Of a stretch of DNA of 64,000 bases, positions 1 through 14,000 are shown in pieces (the stretch's first letter is position 1; each line of letters starts with the position of its first letter). The position numbers were made by a program, and so were the translations under genes. Source of the DNA: Owenia fusiformis. Taxonomy: Eukaryota > Annelida > Polychaeta > Sabellida > Oweniidae. The notes under the pieces were generated by a model, which saw only the letters and a list, made by a program, of their open reading frames with translations, was not told where the DNA came from and ran no database searches. The stretch is taken from positions 9,556,196 through 9,620,195 of the forward strand of contig CAIIXF020000004.1 in assembly GCA_903813345.2 (NCBI GenBank), given 5' to 3'.

Positions 1-2007
1 CCAAATGATCTGGAATTCCATCGTTGTCATCATCGTGGTCATCATGGTCTGGAATTCCATCACCGTCCGAATCTTGGTGCCTGCCTTTGTAATGATGGTG
101 GTCATCATCCAAATGATCTGGAATTCCATCGTTGTCGTCATCGTTGTCATCATGGTCTGGAATTCCATCACCGTCCGAATCGTGATGCTTTCCACGATAA
201 TTGTGATGGTCAACATCATGGTGGTCTGGTATTCCATCATTATCATCATCGTGATCTTCATGGTCGGGAATTCCATCACCATCAGAGTCTGTAGTTTTAC
301 CCTGGGCGTGAAGATATTTATGATGATCGTCATCTAAATGGTCTGGAATTCCATCGTTGTCGTCATCGTGGTCGTCATGGTCTGGAATTCCATCACCATC
401 TGAATCTTGGTGCCTGCCTTTGTAATGATGGTGGTCATCATCTAAATGATCTGGAATTCCATCGTTGTCGTCATCGTGGTCGTCATGATCTGGAATTCCA
501 TCACCGTCCGAATCATGATGCTTTCCACGATAATTGTGATGGTCAACATCATGGTGGTCTGGTATTCCATCATTATCATCATCGTGATCTTCATGGTCGG
601 GAATTCCATCGCCATCAGAGTCTGTAGTTTTACCCTGGGCGTGATGATATATATGATGATCGTCATCTAAATGGTCTGGAATGCCATCGTTGTCATCATC
701 GTAGTCATCGTGGTCTGGAATTCCATCACCGTCTGAATCTTGGTGCCTGCCTTTGTAATGATGGTGGTCATCATCCAAATGATCTGGAATTCCATCGTTG
801 TCGTCATCGTGATCTTCATGGTCGGGAATTCCATCGCCGTCTGAGTCTTTAGTCTTACCCTGAGCATGCTGGTATTTATGATGGTCGTCATCTAAATGAT
901 CTGGAATTCCATCGTTGTCGTCATCGTGGTCATCATGGTCTGGAATTCCATCACCATCTGAATCTTGGTGCCTGCCCTTGTAATGATGGTGGTCATCATC
1001 TAAATGATCTGGAATTCCATCGTTGTCGTCATCGTGGTCATCATGATCTGGAATTCCATCACCATCTGAATCTTGGTGCCTGCCTTTGAAATGATGGTGG
1101 TCATCATCCAAATGATCTGGAATTGCATCGTTGTCGTCATCGTGGTCGTCATGGTCTGGAATTCCATCACCATCCGAATCATGATGCTTTCCACGATAAT
1201 TGTGATGGTCAACATCATGGTGGTCTGGTATTCCGTCGTTATCATCATCGTGATCTTCATGGTCGGGAATTCCATCGCCGTCTGAGTTTTTAGACTTACC
1301 CTGAGCATGGTGGTATTTATGATGGTCGTCATCTAAATGATCTGGAATTCCATCGTTGTCATCATCGTGGTCATCATGATCTGGAATACCATCACCGTCC
1401 GAATCTTGGTGCCTGCCTTTGTAATGATGGTGGTCATCATCCAAATGATCTGGAATTCCATCGTTGTCGTCATCGTGGTCGTCATGGTCTGGAATTCCAT
1501 CACTGTCTGAATCATAATGCTTTCCACGATAATTGTGATGGTCAACATCATTGTGGTATGGTATTCCATCATTATCATCATCGTGATCTTCATGGTCGGG
1601 ACTTCCATCGCCGTCTGAGTCTTTAGTCTTACCCTGAGCATGCTGGTATTTATGATGGTCGTCATCTAAATGATCTGGAATTCCATCGTTGTCGTCATCG
1701 TGGTCATCATGATCTGGAATACCATCACCGTCTGAATCTTGGTGCCTGCCTTTGTAATGATGGTGGTCATCATCTAAATGATCTGGAATTCCATCATTGT
1801 CATCATCGTGGTCATCATGATCTGGAATTCCATCACCATCCGAATCTTGGTGCCTGCCCTTGTAATGATAGTGGTCATCATCTAAATGGTCTGGTATTCC
1901 ATCGTTGTCGTCATCGTGATCGTCATGGTCTGGAATTCCATCCCCGTCCGAATCACGGTGTTTCCAACGGTAGTTTTTGTGATCCTCGTCGTCGTGGTCA
2001 ATTACCC
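1..2007 (-). repeat. Giant exon: 333-bp higher-order repeat coding Asp/His-rich Ca-binding units
   Basis: The acceptor CAG lies at 2010-2008 and the frame then stays open to the left edge, about 668 codons. Units are 36 codons (DSDGDGIPDHDDHDDDNDG followed by IPDHLDDDHHHYKGRHQ). A 39-codon variant ends in a YQHAQGKTK-like linker, and a second 36-codon variant has HHDVDHHNYRGKHH. One of each gives 111 codons, or 333 bp. The order is kept for several rounds, and some rounds lack one unit, giving 225-bp steps. Unlike the upstream small exons, these units add His/Tyr/Lys/Arg linkers. The same DNA is open in several wrong frames on both strands because of its biased codons; only this frame gives the DxDGDG pattern. 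Confidence 0.88.
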
Positions 2008-5000
2008 CTGTATTAGCAAGAAATAATAGTTCGTAATCTATATCCTTAGATTACACATTAATAACGTGCATCCTATCAAAAGACGAGTATAACATACTGC
2101 ATATAAGGGTTGATGAAAACTAAACGAATATTAAAATAAGTTTTCGATCTTGCTAAAACATTCTCTTTTTGTCACCACAGATTTGCAAGAGATATTCGTC
2201 AATTCATTACATTTCTTGTTCAGAATTACTTTTTGATTTACGTATGATAGCTCAAAATGCAATCAACTATACAATCTTTTGAATGTATATATTGTACATA
2301 GTCAATTTTGATAATATCATATCTCATAATAGATGCCTTTTTAATAGTGCATGATACAATTTTGCTGAAGGTAGACAATCTTTTTTGCATCCAATATAGA
2401 AGCGTGCTAACATACGAGGGGTTTTCAATAAGTAATGGACATTTTTACACAGATGCTTTTTAAAGACCAATCCCTTTGATTTTCTTACCAGTGATACATC
2501 ATTCAATAATATATCAACTCTGAAGATTTGAAAATAGAACGTGTAATATATTTTGATATATCTTTATTTCCACGAAGGAGGTATAGGTACCCCGGGACTG
2601 ACAGGGCGTCAAACATTCTGAAGTTATTTGAGCTTGTTTAACATGCAATGCAGTTTAATGCAGGCGGGACAAAACAAACCATGATGGTCATGAATCACCA
2701 CATTTTGTTATGCCATAGTTGATTTTTAATATTTCATCATCACTAAGTGGTATTCGTGCCACATTCATTCTACAGGGCCCTCCACATAGGTTCCATCAAG
2801 TGCTACATGTACACACTTCCTCATCCTCTAAACTCAAGATTGTGAGACAAGGCTGAATCCATCCTCTGCCATGGTAGCACAGCTTGTTTTATTTCATCAA
2901 TGTCATTTAAACTTGCGTCCATAGAAATAAGTAGTATAGAAATAAATAAGACAGATGTGGGCAGATCTTGACAAATGGTACATTGGCCAAGGGCTCAATG
3001 TTTAGGTCCAGGGATATTGTATTCTGAACATTTTGAGATCTGTGGGCAGGTGCATTGTCCATATGGAGTAGGGTGTTCCTTTCTCTCACCATCCCTTTCT
3101 TCAACAATGCTTTCTCAAATTGACCTGCAAACCCCTTCCATACAACACTCTGACATCACAATAATAACCATTTATGGGTTACCAGTCAGCAAAATATTTC
3201 AAACAACAAAACGCTTGTTGCATATAAAACAAGTTCAAATCTAACTGAAATATGCCAAACTGGCTAAAACTGAATATGTGAAGTAAATGTCGGTCCCGTG
3301 GTACCTATTCCTCCTTCACGGAAATAAGGATAATCAACATGTGTTGTATATTTTGTCTTCAAATCTTCAGAATTTATAGATTATTAAATGATGTATCACT
3401 GGTAGGAAAATCAAAGGGTTTGGTTAATAAAAAGTATCTGTGTAAAAAAAGAGTCCATTACTTATTGATCACCCCTCGTACGTACCATCATTATCATCAT
3501 CGTCGTCATGATCGTCAAGTATACCGTCACCATCTGAGTCCTTTTCCATGTGATCTAAAAAGACAAGGTATGATACAAATCAAATTTGGAAGGGATCTAC
3601 CGAAGGAATGATATTAATTATATTGAAAGCATACATGGTGTTTATAAGCTAGATGGCTAAAGTTTAATACTGTAGAGGGACGAGAGATAGAGGACAATCC
3701 AATTAATAAGCCATATGCTTTTATTTCAATGGGATTTTGAATACGGCTAAAATCTTTTTTAAAATAGACCAGGTTCACAAATGTATAAATAGATTGTAAG
3801 TTATAGTTGTAATATGTTTTATATATGAAAAAGATGGATTATTTAGATTATTTATTAGGATGTTCTGTTACCCCCCTATCACACCAAACTCGTTCTTACC
3901 CATTCTTGCCAGTCCTATGAAAACGTCGTAAAACGGGCTCAATCTGGCTGTGGTCGGGAAATATGTCTGACATAATTAGCTTCTTCGTTCTTAAACAGTC
4001 TTCAATACGTCCTTCTCGTTCGCAGTTCGTTCAGGTCGCACCACGTCGGTGTGCAACGTAGTAGAACGCGTCCCTTAGTCTAGAAGGTCAACATGACCTG
4101 ATTACAGAACGTTATGGTCGCCATCGAATTTTGAATCGATTCAAAATTCTAAAATCACATTCCCGTCTGAGAACGATCATAAAGTTCGTAAGTAGACCTT
4201 AGAAAGTTGCAGCTACGTTCATTCCGTTCGCACACAGTTTTGAAGAACGCAGTGGCAACTTGTTTGGTGTGATAGCTATATTTTGCTAACTCGTTCATAA
4301 GCAGTGTTGAGTACGTTCTCAATCAGTTTAAACCCGTTTGCAATTAGTTCTACCTCGTTCTCAACACGTCATCAGACAATTCAACTCGTTGTTAAAACGT
4401 CCCTAGTAGGATTGAAGTACGACGGTTCCGTTCGTAGTACGTCCAGCTCGTCGTTAGTACGTTGTCACTCGTTCTAATTGTAGAACGTGACGACCACGAG
4501 AACATTTTGAGCATTGTCTAAGTTCTAGAGGACCTACCCGTTCGAGTACGTTCGATGAAGTTTGTTAATAGATCCCAAACGGTTCTTAGTAGGTCCAGTC
4601 CGTTCGTACACAGTTGAAGCCCGTTTTTGAGAACGTAGTGAGAACTAGTTTGGTGTGATAGTAGGGTTAGCAGAAATAGCAAAATTAAGAAAAGTCGGTC
4701 TCAGTAAAACCAAGGCTTTAAAATATTTCAAATAGAACTATTGAGTTACATGGGTATGCGAAAGTTACCTTTTAAAACCTTCCTATCTTTTTTTAACTTG
4801 AACCCCTTCAGGCCCAGCTTCAGATTTTTTTATTTGATTGGACGATTCTATTCTTAATATTTGGAGTTCAATTCATTAGAGGTTAAAGAATTTTATTCTG
4901 GCAAGGGATATATTTAAGCTTTCCAGCTAAAATTGATTAAATATTGAAATAACACAACTGCTCAAACGAGAAATTTACAAAACATTTACGAAAAAGAGTT

Positions 5001-8000
5001 CCACTGAGTGCCTAGCTATTCTAAAATGATCAACAGTTGTACATTGTAAAATCTACAGTATCACGTATAGATGCACATAAAATAACACAAGACTGTTTAT
5101 TAATAAGAAAGAGTTCTTGTAATGTTCTGCCATTGTGGTAAACGAATTACAATACCAGTAATATAAGACAAACGCATTACCTGGTATGCCATCGTTGTCG
5201 TCATCATGATCATCTACATCTGGAATTCCATCGTTGTCATCATCAAGGTCCATATCGTCTGAAATCCCATCCTTATCATGATCCCTATCGTGTGCATCTG
5301 GGATTCCATCACCGTCATGGTCGGGATCACGTCCTATTGGCATGCGGGCAGAATGAAAATCTGATCAATTAATTTGTTGTTTTCATAGTGCGACTTATTA
5401 TGGCGCAGATGGTGTCCATCTCAAAGTTGAATTTAGAAACGATGGAAAAGAAGTGATTACTTAATATATGAGCAGAGATGTCTTGATCTATGGTGCTGAA
5501 TAAGAATGACTTAACAAAATTGAATGACTGGGTTGTAATTTTCTTGCCAATGTGAACTAGCCAACTGATATGGACGAGTTCATTTCTCGTAGCAGACGAC
5601 TTGAAAGGGGTGTCAGAATACGTACCATCTGGTATCCCATCGTTGTCATCATCTGTATCGGTAAAGTCAGGTATTCCATCACCATCAGAATCTTTTTTAA
5701 GATCGATGTCATCTCTATATCCATCATTGTTGGAATCCCTGTAGATAAAACGATTAGTAATGTTGAATGCTATATTTCCCCTCGGGTTATTGGGGATTTG
5801 TTTTCATAATGATATGTAAAGCTCTTAATGATCTAGTTGTCCACCGTGTTTTGATATACAGGGTGGGCCAAAAAACAATATCCAAGTTTAAGGATGAATA
5901 CCATATGATATAACGTTAAATCATGCCATGTATTGTATAACATTTTAAGGATAAATCATTTCCTAACAATATGACAACATCTGATTGAAAAACCGTTGTT
6001 TTCTTGTGAAGTTAGAGGCTAAAATTGACACCAGGGATGTCATGAGCGACCAAAATATTATTCACTGCGGATTTCCAGATTGTTGAAAATAAAGGGAAAT
6101 TTGTACTTTGGCACATTCAAAAAAGGTACATGCATATGAGTATAGTGCAAAATACAGCAATAATACTTATATATTTTCATCAATTATCAAATGGTGTCAA
6201 TTTTAGTCTGTAACTCCACAAGAAAATAAGGGGTTTTTAACTGGATTGTGTGAAATAATTTATCTTTAAAATGATATATAATACATGGCATGGTTTAACA
6301 TATATCGTATGAATCATTCATCTTTAAACTTGGGTATTGTTTTTGGCCCACTCTGTAAGTTTGAGCAATTCATCTTTTGGCACTATGTCAACATATTTAT
6401 ACATATTAATGTTTCATAATTTTATTCTTTTGTAAAATAGCTCCCATTTGCCACTGTTTCTAAACGTTTCTGTTCTGTAGGCCTGCCATAAAATCGCCAC
6501 ATTGCAAATTAAAATTAGAATTGCGAGCCGTACAACTAAAAACAATATTTGTTCCATTCGTTCTTAGAGACAATACTTACTGATCATGATCATCAACAAT
6601 TCCATCTAAATCCGAATCTTTCTCCTGGGCGTCTGGTATTCCATCATTATCGTCATCCGGGTCTTGATCGTCAAGGAGACCATCGTTATCATCATCGGGA
6701 TCTGAATGGAACGATTGACCTTTACTTTTTACGTAACATGCAAACGGCGACTCCGTTTGATAATAGCAGCATTCTTAGAATATGGATCAACCTTGTCTTC
6801 TGCGTCTATAAATCTTTCATTCATCATATAATGAATCAGTCACTCTCATGATACAAAGCACCATTTTGTGATTTCCTGTATGGATATTTTTTAGTATTCA
6901 AATTTGTTTTCTCGAAAAGATCACTGTTTAATTTCCATTTCATTTTGACAATCGCTCACCTAAATAATCTGGTACTCTGTCGTGGTCAATGTCTTTGAAC
7001 TTGTCGACATCATCTACAAATAATAAACAACCAAAGATATATATATTACATGCTACATAATCAATTATACTTACAATGGTGAACTATATATAAATTGCTC
7101 AGAATGATGAGAAACTAAATGGTTTTGAAATAATGTTTGCCCCGAAGTTAACACGACATGTGTGCCCCGAGGCAACACGACATGTGTACCACTGTGCCAT
7201 CTAACTATAACTACCACTTTATTTTCGCCGTAGCTTCATGAACCCGATATAGAAATATACATCATACTGCTTATCCCTATATTTTACGCTGCATATTTTT
7301 CTCAATTTTGGGAAATTACGGCGGCCGCGTTTACCGTAGATTAAATGTGACTGAGCCATTATACTACTTTGTCCAATTAGCTTACCATGTATGCCATCTC
7401 CGTCATCATCTATGTCTAGGTAGTCTGGTACGCCGTCATTATCATCATCGTGATCAAGATCATCTATGATCCCATCACCGTCAGTGTCCTTCTCATCGTT
7501 GTCTGAAATATAAGGGTGTATGCAGCAGCATGGGTCAGACTGTAGGGGAGACTGGGGCAAAGCGGTCCAATTATATTTACAACATAGAATACATATACAT
7601 TGTAGTAAGTTGAGAAAATATGAAATAAAAGATGAAGCGATTGTGATGGGACCATATAGCACCAGAATTCTATGCATATAAAAATGAACAGATCGTATAG
7701 ATGAAAATGTTCATAGAGCGTAAATCAGATTATGTCTGTGGACATTAATTATAAAGTCATAACTCGCATCTTTAACATGAACTACAGAAACGTTCGGAGT
7801 TCCCTTAAATAATTTATCAAATATTTTGTATAATACAATATTATTCAAGATACATAGTCTTTACCTAGAATACCATCGCCATCATCGTCATCATCGTATT
7901 TGTCTAGAATGCCATCATTATCGTCATCGTTGTCAGTATCATCTGGAATTCCATCCCCGTCCGAGTCTTGTTCGTGATGATCAGCTATACCTACAATCAA

Positions 8001-11000
8001 AGTTGTCATCCCTTTGATCGAATGACGTGTCGCAAAAAGGTGGCGCATTTGTTTTTAAGGGTATCGCGTGAATGTAACTTTGATTCCGCGAATTATAAGA
8101 TAATATTCTAATATATATCATTTTAAAGCTGTTTCGATGAAGTTTTTAGATCAACTACACTCCGTTCACGATTCTTGTGCGTTCTTATTAAAAAAAGAGT
8201 TTTTTACCAAAACATCTGGCAAATATCCCCTGTTGACACGTTACATTTTGAATTATTTTTCGTCTTTAAACGCTCATAACTCAAACAATATATGACTATT
8301 AATTTTTTTTTCATCTTGATAAAGGTAGATGGGTAGTTTAGAGAATACAACACCAAGAAAATGCATGCTGGTGGCTCCCAGAGGGTATACACATTTTTCA
8401 CCAAGTGCTTTTTTCATCTCCAATCAAATTGCAGGATTCGATCACGTGAACAATCATGGGCACATGCTCTCTCAGTGCTGCGCATGCGCAGAGTTAAATT
8501 TGAAATCGTGGGAATGGCGTTTACATCAGTTCAACATCGTCATTTCAAACCTACGGTAATACTATTGAAGTTACTCGATCCATACTTGTAAAGAATACTC
8601 ATAAAACTACAGTGAAAATTTGGAGATCCATTTCAATGGCAAATTGAGGCCTGTTTATAAAATTTGTTTTCGAACGTGCTAATATGATAGGGCATCTTTG
8701 GGGAATCTCCCCCCTGGCCAACACGGTAAAATACCGAATGGCGAAAAAAGCGAACGCATTCCGTTCGGTCTTTGCACGCGATTGCCGTTTATGTCACGCA
8801 TTTGGTACAAAATATGTGTATAAATCACTCATTTGTTTCGAAAATATTCACATCTACTACATATATTTTGCAAGTGGATCCAAGAGACCAAGTGGGCAAG
8901 TCAATTATTTTGCAGGGGTGGCATGATACACAGATTTCAATTTTGTATATAGTGAGTTCCCAGTGATTGATTTCAGTACAGTAAAACTGTCATAGTGAAC
9001 ACCTCTTTAGTGAAGATCTGTGCCCAGTGACATGCCTCTACTCTATTGAACACCTGTGTATATTATAGTGAACACCGATTCCGTCCCAGCCAGTGAGTTC
9101 AGTACAGTAAAAATATCCTAATGAACACCTCTTTAGTGAAGATCTGTGCCCAGTGAAAACATGCGTCTACTCTATTGAACACCTGTGTAAAGTGAACACC
9201 AATTCCCAGTACAGTAAAACTGTCATAATGAACATCTCTTTAGTGAAATACTGTGCCCAGCGAACATATGAGTATACTCTATTGAACACCTGTGTGTAAG
9301 CGAACACCAATTCTCAGCCAGTGATTTCAGTAACTTTTAGAGGGGATTGTACCTACAGTAAAATCTGTCTAATCCAAGGGACCAGCTCAGAGCGTTCGGA
9401 TTAGGAGGTGTTCACATTTTGAGGTTTTGCATTTGCAAGATTTGGGTTTTTGAAGAAATAGAAACAAATTCTCAATAAATATTATAGTTCTTTTGACTAC
9501 TTAGTTTTGGCATTAGAGTGACATGAAAATCTGATTCAAATGAATTTAGTCATCCTAGAAAGCCCCACCATGAGTGAGATCGTTCAAGTTTTTTTCAAAT
9601 ATTTGATCAATTTATGGAACATGTGATATTTTATGTGTTCAGATTAGATAGGTTAATTTTCAAACATGACTGTTCACTGTCAAAATTGGGAGATGTTCAT
9701 ATTTCAAGTTTTTTAAACATTTGAGTCAATGGGAGAAAAAACGGGACCAAAAAATGTTCAAATTGGGAGGTGTTCGGATTAGCCAAGTGTTCAGATATAC
9801 AGGTACTACAATTGTTTTCAATCTTTTGGAGGAAAGTGTACATCATTCCAGAGAAATGACAGATGCACTGTATATACAGTGATCGCCTACTATTAAAAGT
9901 GCGTGATCAAAGACTCGACAAGATGCGCAAAATTCAAATATTTTGTAACGGTTACTTTTAAAAGATTTATTTGTGTTTATATTACAGGCTACTGGTGATT
10001 CAATTAGGTTTTGTAGGCACAAGAACACCCATATGCTTTGAGAAATATATATTAGTTTGACCATTTTTCGTATATGTTATTGATTTTACAATTTAAAGAT
10101 ATAAATGCGATACAATATGTGTTATTTTATTTAAAAAGCTTGAAAATATCAAAAACAATAGAACATTTTTACTCTCTTTAATTTTTTATACTTAGGTAGG
10201 GTCTTGGACTTCCATTTGACCATGATGAAATTCACGTTTCCCCTTCAATAACATGGAATAAATATTTTAACACAGAAACGAATGGATCAGCCAAAAGCGT
10301 GAGTTTCAGCAAACCATACACCCATATCTATATGCTTTTCAAGAGAAGAAAATGAGGATCTCGCAAAATGTATGTCCAAACTGATTCAGTCAATTAAATG
10401 GTCACTGTGTGTGTGTTCATTTTGTTTTTCTGCCTAGATTTGAATACATTACCATTAAATGATATATACACTGAACCTCTAGAACCTGCTAAGTGAAACA
10501 CCTCTTGAAGCGTAACACCTTACAAGTGGAACCGTTTTTTAAGTTCCATTTTAGTCCATTTATTTTCCGCCTCTGATCCCAAGGTATAAAAACTATACAC
10601 CTTGGCATCCAAGATGATTGTCGAATTGTAATGTAATTGTAATTGTAATAAAATATAAAATCTGAATTATACATTATCTATTCCATTGGGGAGTTAAATC
10701 ATTCTTTTGCAGCAAGGTATCAATAAGTAATGTAATGACGTAATAACCTTCAGTAGATGCCAGTAGTCAGTTCCCAGTTTCACCACGAGGTGGCTAACTT
10801 GGGGGAATGTACTAAAAACCCTTCGACCCTTCGACCCTACGACCTACGACTTACAGGGTGTCAAGAATTTTTGAAATATATTTTTATAAAAACCCTTCGA
10901 CCTTCTATTTTCTATGTTTCTTTCTGTCCGATCAACAATAAGTACAGTTATACAAGAAATGTAAACGAAGTGAAAATATTCCCAAGTTATGATACGTTAT

Positions 11001-14000
11001 ATTACCGAACATGCGTGAAAATGGAACGTTTGTTCGTTCATTTTACGAGAGCTAAATAAAATGCGAACATCCAAGCATCAGGTATGACTCCACCATTGTT
11101 TGGCGTTTTACTACTTGCCACAATCAACCTCACTGCCAGGATATCAAACAAGGCCCATTTTCCATCAAACTTGGCCCAACTACTATCAGGCGGATGTCCT
11201 TGAAAAATCAAGTTGACATGGTTACCAAAACCTAATAGTTGCCATGGCAACCATACAAATGGGCTAAAAAAAGAGAGCAAAAAGCACCCAAACCCACCAT
11301 AATGGCACTAATTTTTAAAATATTTCTAGATATTCAAATTTTCTTAAACTTTGATATCATCTAGAACACTTGTCAAAAAATTTGGGGGTAGGTTTACCAC
11401 TTCGATTTATTTCTAGGCTTGGTCAAAGTAAAACTACGAAAAAGCATTAATTTTACTTTTGAATCACCTATTATCGCCCAAATGGCTATTATATTTTTTC
11501 AAGGTCAAGGTCGCCATGCTAAAAGTTGAATTACGGAGATAAATCTGCTCTTCAGACAATGTTTGATAGCTTTTCTTCACCACAAAACAAAGATCTTTGC
11601 GCTGGTATGCCAATTTCCATGAGATAATGTACGGGAAGGAGGAACTGTGTCTTTAAATGTCATCAAAACTTTATGCCAACACGTGAAAAGGCCATTTTCG
11701 CACTACTTTTGGTGTAATAATGCCATCGAACAAACATTCCAATTCACCCATGTTCAGTAATATAAGGTGTTATTACGGTAAATACCACTTCCGGGTGTTT
11801 TTTAAAACTTTAAAAACGAAGCTATGCCAACTTCAATGGTGTGTATAGTAGGTTTAAGTGTATATACTGTGGGCATTTGAGGTATGTTTGTAAAGCAGGG
11901 GCCAAGTTCTTTTTAAATGTGCCGTTTTTAAAAAAAAATCTCAAGAATATGGTCCCGTAAACAGGAACTACTTTATTCGTTAATTTTCATCGGTGAAGCA
12001 GAGATTTTACCTAAAAATAAGTCCCTATGTTGGCGTAGTGATATTTAAAAATCGAGACCCAAACCCTATGTTAAATATAGTGTCGAGATGAAGGTTATGT
12101 ATAGGGGATTGCAGAAATATAGTCATTGTATGGGCTAATTTGTTCGAAAATGGCGATATGTACCCCAGAAGGTGTGAGTACCGTAATCCAACACCAAATT
12201 CGAAAATTCAGAGCAATACTTTACACATATGGCGTTCGTGATCAACTATAAAACGCTTACCCCCCCCCCCATAGTGTTAGATATCAAAATGTACCTGTTC
12301 ATATAGGGGTTCGATTGATCTACATCAAATTATAGGGAGTCCGGTTACTTTTTGAGATATCAGCGTCCATTTATTGTAACTCACGTTTGCTACCATTTCC
12401 TCAATTCTGAGATGACAGGCAACGCGTAGTAAACATGCTCACGCCGGAACTATATTTTGACCTACATCGCTATTTTCGTAATCTAAATGAAAGTTGAACT
12501 CCTCCTCTATATTTTGATACAAAATAGTGGCATACTAGGTACCCTAGAAGTCAACTATGGCGTTATTTAGTACAAAACCACAAGTTTTTAAATGGACTAT
12601 ATACCTTTTGGCGGATGGATATGGAACCTCATACCAGAACTTGAATTTTGTGATTTTTTTCAATATTTTTCAATGATTTACCGTAGTGACACCTTAACGT
12701 ATCATAACTTCCGGAATGACATGCCTTTCGGAAAATTTTTGGGAATATTTTCACTTCATTTACATTTCTTGTATAACTGTACTTATTGTTGATCAGACGG
12801 AAAGATAAGCTGATGTAGTCACACTAGAGTTCGTTTACTACCATTTGGAAGGCGTGTGAGGGTCCCATTCATCAGGTAACACTCATATGTCGAAGTTATG
12901 TTCTTGCTATTTTTAACAGTTAACAAGCTGTAGGTAGATTAAATCCTACAGGGAGCTCAAGTTGGAACTATACGTAATCATTTAGTAAACTGGACTGGGA
13001 AATCAGAGGTCGAAGGGTTTTTCAATATTAAAATATATTCCAAAAATTCTTGACACCCAGTAAGTCGTAGGGTCGAAGGGTCGTAGGTCGAAGGGTTTTT
13101 AGTACATTCCTAACTTGGGTCATATATAAATGACAGGTATAAGGGAGTTCGTAATGAAGGACAGTAAAATCATGTAAACCCAACCACTCTGAAATGCAAA
13201 GAACATATCATTAGAATCCACATGGTAAAATCACCCACTTGGCTGATCATAAATTGTTTTCATAACATCCTTCTTACTCGATACTGAAGGGGAGTTGGAA
13301 CGTCTGATATGCATGTGATGTTAAGTATTATGTATATTAACCATAAGCATGTTGGTTTTGTGGTTTTGGTAATCTAAAAACAGAATATTTGGTGAAATAT
13401 ACATTTTCATTCGGCGGGTTTTTTGATTTTGCTTCATTTATTAACTCAGTTTAGGTATTTCGGTTGAACCAATCACCAAATCCTATTACCAAATGAATCT
13501 TGAGTCTCTTATACAGCATATGGAATACATCTGTAGGTAAAATGTCATTAAGGTGGTAAAGAAAAGAGAAACAAACATAGCTTTCCTCCGACATTTCGAA
13601 TTTTCCGCATCTTGTCGAGTCTTTGATCACGCACTTTTAATAGTAGGCGATCACTGTACATACAGTGAGGTGACACACTGTTATGGGAACTGGTCATATC
13701 AGATGTTCCCACGCTTTTCGTCCAGAAGAGGTCATTTCCCAGGATTATAGATGAACCCTTGGCCAATCAATGATATAGTTTACATAAGAGAAGTATGACT
13801 GTATGAATTCTGGGATATTCCTGTTTTGTTGAGACAGGTGAGAATAAAATTAACCCTTTGCAAATTTGATCAATACTGCCTCCAATCATCCAATACTTGG
13901 CTCAGTTAAAATAGTTGATTTATATTTGAATTCGATAATAACATTTAAAAATTAAATGTGTAGTAGTAATACTTTAGTACCTCTTATTAATTAATGTATA

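Noticed and set aside
5-1665. Frames of 70-110 codons on both strands (MIWNSIVVVIV-like and MEFQTTMTTMM-like)
   Set aside because: Shadow frames of the Asp-rich coding repeat; only the frame with DSDGDGIPD makes sense and joins to the upstream exons.
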